Source: Alkalimarinus coralli (lineage in GTDB: Bacteria > Pseudomonadota > Gammaproteobacteria > Pseudomonadales > Oleiphilaceae). Taken from it: a stretch of 64,000 nt of DNA. The notes beneath the pieces are model-generated. The model ran no database searches and was not told where the DNA came from. It worked only from the letters and a program-made list of their open reading frames with translations. The stretch spans positions 800,513-864,512 of the forward strand of contig NZ_CP096016.1 of NCBI RefSeq assembly GCF_023650515.1. The letters run 5' to 3'. Made by a program: the position numbers and the translations under genes. Shown piece after piece: positions 58,929-64,000 of the stretch (position 1 is its first letter; every line of letters starts with the position of its first letter).

Positions 58929-60131
58929 ATGGTTTTTTCTGAAGTGCGCGAACAGGTTTTACTGGTAGACGACAATCCGCAGAATTTGAAGATTCTGTAC
59001 GACACGCTGGATGATCAGCACTATCGCCTATTACTGGCAAATAGTGGTGATAAAGCGCTGTCGATTGCCGAAAAATCGAAGCCGGATCTTATTCTATTGG
59101 ATATTATGATGCCGGGTATGGATGGCTACGAAGTCTGTGAAACCCTTAAATCAAACCCATCCTTGAAGGATATTCCAGTGGTTTTTCTCTCGGCGCTGGA
59201 TGATGTGGAGTCTAAGGTGAAAGGGTTTGAAAAGGGCGGCGTTGACTATATTGCCAAGCCCTTTCAGCCCAGAGAGGTCATATCACGGGTCGCAACACAA
59301 ATAAGGCTACGCCGACTTGAGCAGGCGCTTAAAGAGAAAAACCGCGAACTCAGTGCCGATAATGTCGAGATGAAGAAAAAACTTGAGGCACAGCGCGAGC
59401 AGCTTGCCCACTTCTCTCGTTTGAGCACCATGGGCGAAATGGCCGCAGGGTTCGCCCATGAAGTCAATCAACCCTTAACAGCCATTACCAACTACTCCCG
59501 AGTAGCGCATCGGTTATTGGGTGATAACCCGGAAGATAATCAGGTCACCAATAAAGCGATGCTCGCCACGACGCTGAATAAACTTGAGGCCCAGTCGCAC
59601 CGTGCCAGTGAAGTGATTCAGCGCATCCGCGGCTTTGTAAAGAAACCAAAATCAGGCAAGCAGGAGTTGAATGTAACGTCCTTGCTGACCGATGTAGTGC
59701 AATTTGCAGAGGTAGATGTCAGAAATAACCAAGGGCGTGTTACTTTGGAATTGCCTGATGCCTTGCCAAATGTTGAAGCCGATGAAATCCAGGTTCAGCA
59801 AGTGACGCTCAATCTCATTCGAAATGCGCTAGAAGCAAGCTTTATATGGCAGCAGGCGAACAACGCCTTTGATGAACCTGCGGTGGTAGAGGTCAGCGCT
59901 TATGCAGACACTCGAAACGTTTGGGTTGAAGTGAAAGATCATGGCTGTGGCCTGGCCGATGATGCAGAGCAAAAGCTATTCCACCCTTTCTATACCACCA
60001 AAGGAGAGGGGATGGGCATTGGGCTCAGCTTGTGTCAGTCTCTTATTCAGGCTCAAGGGGGCAAGATCGGGTTTAGGCGAAACCCAGACCGCGGCACTAC
60101 GTTTTATTTCTCGCTTCCTATCGTTCATTGA
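58929..60131 (+). CDS. Receiver-histidine kinase hybrid
   Basis: 400 residues without membrane segments. N-terminal receiver domain with D58 (LLDIMMPGMDG) comes before a coiled coil, a HisKA domain with H177 (GFAHEVNQPLTAIT) and a HATPase domain (EIQVQQVTLNLIRNALEAS, VKDHGCGLAD, GEGMGIGLSLCQ). The receiver precedes the kinase, unlike usual hybrids, so input probably comes through phosphorylation by another kinase or through a partner. It is likely the partner of the FixJ-type regulator just upstream. Confidence 0.9.
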   Translation: MVFSEVREQVLLVDDNPQNLKILYDTLDDQHYRLLLANSGDKALSIAEKSKPDLILLDIMMPGMDGYEVCETLKSNPSLKDIPVVFLSALDDVESKVKGFEKGGVDYIAKPFQPREVISRVATQIRLRRLEQALKEKNRELSADNVEMKKKLEAQREQLAHFSRLSTMGEMAAGFAHEVNQPLTAITNYSRVAHRLLGDNPEDNQVTNKAMLATTLNKLEAQSHRASEVIQRIRGFVKKPKSGKQELNVTSLLTDVVQFAEVDVRNNQGRVTLELPDALPNVEADEIQVQQVTLNLIRNALEASFIWQQANNAFDEPAVVEVSAYADTRNVWVEVKDHGCGLADDAEQKLFHPFYTTKGEGMGIGLSLCQSLIQAQGGKIGFRRNPDRGTTFYFSLPIVH

Positions 60132-60139
60132 AACTGAGT

Positions 60140-60174
60140 AGCTATTATCAGGAATAAAGTTCCTGTTAATAGCT
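60140..60174 (+). terminator. Hairpin after the kinase gene
   Basis: AGCTATTA-T-CAGGAA pairs with TTCCTG-T-TAATAGCT around a TAAAG loop (8 and 6 bp of stem separated by one T-T mismatch). It starts 9 nt after the kinase stop. No T-run follows, so it may be a Rho-dependent end or an RNA-stability element. Confidence 0.5.
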
Positions 60175-60287
60175 GGGTTGCGACGCTTGCGTGTTGATTG
60201 GTGACTACAGCCTCGCAGAGTGAATGTTTATGCGGAATTAATTATAATGCGCGTTTACCACCCCTATCTAAAACGGATTTTAATTTG

Positions 60288-61931
60288 ATGCTTCGTACAC
60301 TTCTTTATCTCCTAATATGCTTATCTTTGATTTCCTGCGGTTCTGGAGGATCTAATGGCGGGTCATCAGCCGCATCCAAAAGTCTTGTTAATGTGAGCAT
60401 TAAACTTAAAGGGTTAGAAGGTGAAGTCTCTGTTAAAAACATCACCAGACAGGAATCTTGGACGTTTAATGAAAACGGTACTGTCATGGTGCCGACTGGG
60501 GTTATGCAAGGGGATGAGTTTCAAGTCACACATGCACCAGACTTACAGAATTGCTTATTCTCAGGGAAGTATTCTTCAATCATCGTTGATGCTGCATCGA
60601 CAATAGAGCTTTCATGTGAAAACCACCTATTCTTTAGAGTTATTCAGAAAGTAAGTGAGACTGGATACCGTACGTCATTATGGGTTTCTGATGGAACCGA
60701 GCTGAAACAAATAAATGGCTATTCTGGTGACATTAATATTTCTCGCAAAAATTACCATCAAATAAATGGTTTCGCATATTTCCCTTTGTATCCCAGCGGA
60801 TTACTCAAAACAGACGGTTCTCAAGAGGGAGGGCAAAAGCTAACCTTTCCAAACATCAATTTTATTTCGTGGTTGGGGCAAATAGATGGGCTCTCAAAAG
60901 AGCTACTGTTCTTGAAGGCAGAAGATGATAATGAAGATGAGCATATTTACGTATTCGATGTTGGCACTGAATCTATACGCAAAATTGCATTTTCAGAGGG
61001 TTTTGATACTTCATATTTCTCTGCCAATATTAATGAGTCATTGACTAGCCATTCCTTTCAAAATGATTTTTTAACAATCAACGAGCGCTATAAATTCCCT
61101 GAGATTACAGACTCTAATAACATAGTGAAGTTGGCGACCAAGTACTTAGCTTATTATGCCAGTGATGGAGGGTATTCAAATCTTACCGTTGTGAGCAAAG
61201 ATCAGTCTATCCCTAATAATAACGTACAGTGGCCGATTGCAATGGGTGATGTAAAAGATATAGCTTTTGCGACTGGAACGGGCGACTCTGTATTAGTTTC
61301 TTTTACCGAAGAGTTTGATGGAACGGACTGTTTAAAAATAGGTAGATTGACTGAGCAAGAAGAATGGCAGCTGGTTCGAGATGAGTGCAATAGTGCGGAT
61401 GGTTTCAGTTACCAGATAAAAAAGGTTTCTCCGAAGGGAGCTATTGCTGTTCGTAAGGGCAATGGAGTTTCCGATATTGGTATATTTAATGCTGATACAC
61501 TTGAATATACCAACATAGTACCTTCCAGTCTTATTGAGGGAAGTATCTATGAAATGAGTTATTATGATGATGGCTTTTTAATTAGTATTGGCGCTAAGGT
61601 TGAAACTGGTAATGCCCCTTTCTCTGCCAAATTACAGCATACCATTTACTTTTATAGCTATGACTCTGGGCAGCTTAGTGTAATCGCTGAGGGTAAACCT
61701 GCTAATTATACGCTGTTTGTTCCTTACCCATTAGATTCAATGTTTTGGCTTCAGCAAGACCAAGATGCCAGTATACTGAATTTAAAATTCTTTGTGCTTC
61801 CAACAGAAGAGACTGGATGGGAGCTTTGGGTAACTGATGGAACAAAACTAAATACGAAAGCCCTTGACGATATAAAACCTGGACCTAAAAGTGGTGTGCA
61901 GTTTTTACATCAACCCTACGAAGGTGACTAG
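60288..61931 (+). CDS. Lipoprotein with ELWxxDGT-like motifs
   Basis: 547 residues from the ATG at 60288, where a lipoprotein signal (LLICLSLISCGSGG, Cys17 as lipid anchor) follows at once. The sequence carries SLWVSDGTE near residue 130 and ELWVTDGTK near residue 520, the short motif of ELWxxDGT repeat proteins, which are beta-propeller-like. No enzyme motif was seen. Function unknown; probably exposed at the cell surface or in the periplasm. The stop overlaps the convergent rarD stop. Confidence 0.7.
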   Translation: MLRTLLYLLICLSLISCGSGGSNGGSSAASKSLVNVSIKLKGLEGEVSVKNITRQESWTFNENGTVMVPTGVMQGDEFQVTHAPDLQNCLFSGKYSSIIVDAASTIELSCENHLFFRVIQKVSETGYRTSLWVSDGTELKQINGYSGDINISRKNYHQINGFAYFPLYPSGLLKTDGSQEGGQKLTFPNINFISWLGQIDGLSKELLFLKAEDDNEDEHIYVFDVGTESIRKIAFSEGFDTSYFSANINESLTSHSFQNDFLTINERYKFPEITDSNNIVKLATKYLAYYASDGGYSNLTVVSKDQSIPNNNVQWPIAMGDVKDIAFATGTGDSVLVSFTEEFDGTDCLKIGRLTEQEEWQLVRDECNSADGFSYQIKKVSPKGAIAVRKGNGVSDIGIFNADTLEYTNIVPSSLIEGSIYEMSYYDDGFLISIGAKVETGNAPFSAKLQHTIYFYSYDSGQLSVIAEGKPANYTLFVPYPLDSMFWLQQDQDASILNLKFFVLPTEETGWELWVTDGTKLNTKALDDIKPGPKSGVQFLHQPYEGD

Positions 61932-62824
61932 ATAATACGCTTCCGCTTTTGGTAGGCCATACCTTCTGTTGTAAAAATGACAAGCGCGCCCCAAATGCAC
62001 CCAAAGGTGATGAGCTGAGGCGGGCCAAAAGGTTCGTTGTAAATTAATACTGCTAGCAAGAACGTGAGGCTGGGGGCGACATATTGCACTAGCCCTAAGG
62101 TGGTCAGGCTCAGGCGGTTTGTGGCTGCTGCAAAAAAGATGAGTGGTAAAGAGGTGACTAACCCGGCGGCGATTAACAGCAGGTCGATGGTGCCACTTAG
62201 GTGCAGAAAGGCCAGCTGATCCTTTGCTGAAAGCCATAGCAGATAGGCCATTGCAAAAGGCAATAATAGCAGTGTCTCGATGGTGAGCCCAATTACCGGG
62301 TTGACACTGACTTTCTTTCGAAGCAGGCCGTAAAAGCCAAAACTAAACGCGAGTGTTAGTGCCACAATGGGCAGAGAACCGACCAAGGCGATCTGGTTAA
62401 TGACACCCAAGCAGGCCACACTAATGGCAATCCACTGAATAGGGCGCAGCCGCTCTCCCAGAAATATCATGGCTAATAGCACACTGATTAACGGGTTAAT
62501 GTAATAACCGAGACTGGTTTCGACGATTCGACCTACACTGACAGCCCAGATAAACACCAACCAGTTTATTGAAATTAATGAAGCCGAGAAAAACAGGCGC
62601 AAAATGGTTTGCCGGTTTCTAACAACCGCTTTCAAAGAGTCCCACTGTTTGTTATACGTCACCAGCAATAGAAGAAAAATAACCGACCAAATGACCCTGT
62701 GAGCCAGCACTTCAGTTGGCGTGACTGTCGAAACCGCTTTGAAGTAGATAGGGGCGAGCCCCCAAAGACCAAATGCCCCGAGAGCATAGAAAACGCCTTG
62801 GCGTGATTGAAGCTCACTGTTCAT
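61928..62824 (-). CDS. rarD: RarD, EamA-family drug/metabolite transporter
   Basis: 298 residues with ten hydrophobic segments. The N-terminus GVFYALGAFGLWGLAPIYFK and the EVLAHRVIWS segment (TPTEVLAHRVIW) are characteristic of RarD proteins. The transported substrate is unknown. It overlaps the following membrane-protein gene by 11 bp on the same strand (62814-62824), so they form an operon. Confidence 0.88.
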   Translation of the reverse strand: MNSELQSRQGVFYALGAFGLWGLAPIYFKAVSTVTPTEVLAHRVIWSVIFLLLLVTYNKQWDSLKAVVRNRQTILRLFFSASLISINWLVFIWAVSVGRIVETSLGYYINPLISVLLAMIFLGERLRPIQWIAISVACLGVINQIALVGSLPIVALTLAFSFGFYGLLRKKVSVNPVIGLTIETLLLLPFAMAYLLWLSAKDQLAFLHLSGTIDLLLIAAGLVTSLPLIFFAAATNRLSLTTLGLVQYVAPSLTFLLAVLIYNEPFGPPQLITFGCIWGALVIFTTEGMAYQKRKRII

Positions 62825-63869
62825 GTTTGGTTACCTGAGCGGTATACAGGTAGCGCTCCTTAAATTCATTTGATCGACTCAGTAGCCATCTGGAGAGAAT
62901 CGATATAACAATCAGCGAAAAAGCGATACGTAGCCACAAAGCACCGGATATATGGGCGCCCAGTAGCATCACCAGTAATGTGTCTTCAATAATGCTGTGA
63001 CAAAGTGCCAGCAACGCCATAGAGGAAAACACATCCTGTTTAGCGATGTGGCCGGCTTTAGCTTCTTTTATCAGTAGCCCTCCGCCAAACGATAGGCCAA
63101 GTGTAATGCCTACCATCGTAATGGTTGTGGCTTCTTTGCCAATTTTGAGTAGTGATAACAGCGGCGATAATAGCCAGTTAATTAACCGTTCGAAACCGAT
63201 GATTCGTAGTATCTTTAGTGTCGTTAATAGCACGCAAATGATCGCGAATACTGCGATAAGCCCTTGAACTTGTTCCAGTGCCCATTGCATTACGGACGTT
63301 GGCTCAGGGCTCGCGGCACCTAAACTATCCGGCTGCCAGATAAGGTTGTTGGGCTGCTGCAACCAGTCACCTGCTGTATAAAGTACATGAAGTAAGTAGC
63401 CGTAGAGCAGTGCCCCGCCGATTCTAAGTATTAACGTGATGGACAGTCGAATGCCTGCTTTTTGTGCAATTCGAGCTTCAACAGGGAGGCCATGTGCCAT
63501 CAGCATCATCCCGCTGAGCACGGTCACCTGAGCCACTGTTAACTGCTGCTCCATACCTTGAGTGATAAATACCAGCATTCCGGTATAGATGTTTGTTAGT
63601 AGTGTGGTCGCCCAAACGATGCCCGCTGATTCGGGCAGGCCAACACAGCTCATTACAGGGGCTAGCAGCTGGCCCAATAGCGTGATGCCCCCAAGCTCTT
63701 CCAGCAATTTGATGGCTATGAGGGTGGGAATCATGATCTTGAAAAGCGTCGTTGAAACCTCAATGATTTCACTAACTAGCTCTCGCAAAATCGTTACTGC
63801 GTTATGTTTATTCATTTGGGGGTTATTTCTTTGGGTGGCCGTGTTTAGCAGGTGATCATGTTCTGCCAT
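62814..63869 (-). CDS. Gate-domain (nucleoside recognition) membrane protein
   Basis: 351 residues with about eight to nine membrane segments. The Gate-domain (nucleoside-recognition) family of membrane proteins, including SpmA/SpmB-like and YjiH-like proteins, has similar features: TLFKIMIPTLIAIKLLEELGG early and TTITMVGITLGLSFGGGLLI later. The role is unknown; transport is likely. The start could also be the ATG 18 codons downstream (63815). It precedes rarD in the same operon. The last 130 bp of the window upstream of it hold nothing recognised. Confidence 0.7.
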   Translation of the reverse strand: MAEHDHLLNTATQRNNPQMNKHNAVTILRELVSEIIEVSTTLFKIMIPTLIAIKLLEELGGITLLGQLLAPVMSCVGLPESAGIVWATTLLTNIYTGMLVFITQGMEQQLTVAQVTVLSGMMLMAHGLPVEARIAQKAGIRLSITLILRIGGALLYGYLLHVLYTAGDWLQQPNNLIWQPDSLGAASPEPTSVMQWALEQVQGLIAVFAIICVLLTTLKILRIIGFERLINWLLSPLLSLLKIGKEATTITMVGITLGLSFGGGLLIKEAKAGHIAKQDVFSSMALLALCHSIIEDTLLVMLLGAHISGALWLRIAFSLIVISILSRWLLSRSNEFKERYLYTAQVTKHEQ

Positions 63870-64000
63870 TGTAACGTGCAGTGAGCAGAACGATTGGATT
63901 ATAAAAGCGTTTTGAAAAATATGTTATAAACTAAACAGAGCGCTATATGAAGTGAATTTTTTGAGTTGTACAGGCTTAGTGCTGTTAACGTTGAATGAAA

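Overview
The window comes from a marine-type gammaproteobacterium of moderate G+C (mid-forties percent by eye), probably near the Oceanospirillales or Alteromonadales. The core gene order supports this: rseP-bamA-skp-lpxD-fabZ-lpxA-lpxB-rnhB, fdxA-mutS, recA with a LexA box, fabA/fabB, and an anaerobic ubiquinone set ubiT/ubiU/ubiV. No rRNA or tRNA gene was recognised. The genus cannot be fixed from this sequence alone.

1-9.1 kb is an envelope-biogenesis run: the end of the site-2 protease RseP, the outer-membrane insertase BamA, the chaperone Skp, then lipid A and fatty-acid genes lpxD, fabZ, lpxA and lpxB, RNase HII and a small DUF4124 protein. 9.2-13.7 kb holds fdxA and mutS on the minus strand and recA on the plus strand. 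13.8-23.6 kb is a fatty-acid module: an acyltransferase (minus), fabA, fabB, fabV, a 1525-residue one-chain acetyl-CoA carboxylase and an acyl carrier protein. The carboxylase order is CT-alpha-like, CT-beta-like, biotin carboxylase, BCCP, which is unusual. 23.6-30.0 kb has an AraC regulator, a cysteine-poor Crp/Fnr regulator and the O2-independent ubiquinone genes ubiT, ubiU and ubiV with a YhcC-like radical SAM gene. A perfect FNR/Anr/Dnr-type site lies between ubiT and the radical SAM gene.

30.0-51.6 kb is a complete type I-E CRISPR-Cas island: a WYL-domain regulator (BrxR/CapW-like) preceded by two matching palindromes, cas3, cas8e, cse2, cas7e, cas5e, cas6e, a KilA-N domain gene embedded in the operon, cas1, cas2, a leader, and a very large array. 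The array has 180 repeats as computed from its span, is nearly free of repeat decay, and contains duplicated and near-duplicated spacers. The many repetitive minus-strand reading frames across it are artefacts of the repeat.

51.7-64 kb is general chromosome: a PilZ protein, an arginine-rich small protein, a Lon-family protease, an AlkB-type dioxygenase, an AmrS-type radical SAM enzyme, an M23 peptidase-like protein, a FixJ-type regulator with a REC-histidine kinase, a lipoprotein with ELWxxDGT-like motifs, RarD, and a gate-domain membrane protein.

The best candidates for something undescribed are the single-chain carboxylase inside the fabA-fabB-fabV-acp module, and the pairing of a WYL regulator and an intra-operon KilA-N gene with this type I-E system.
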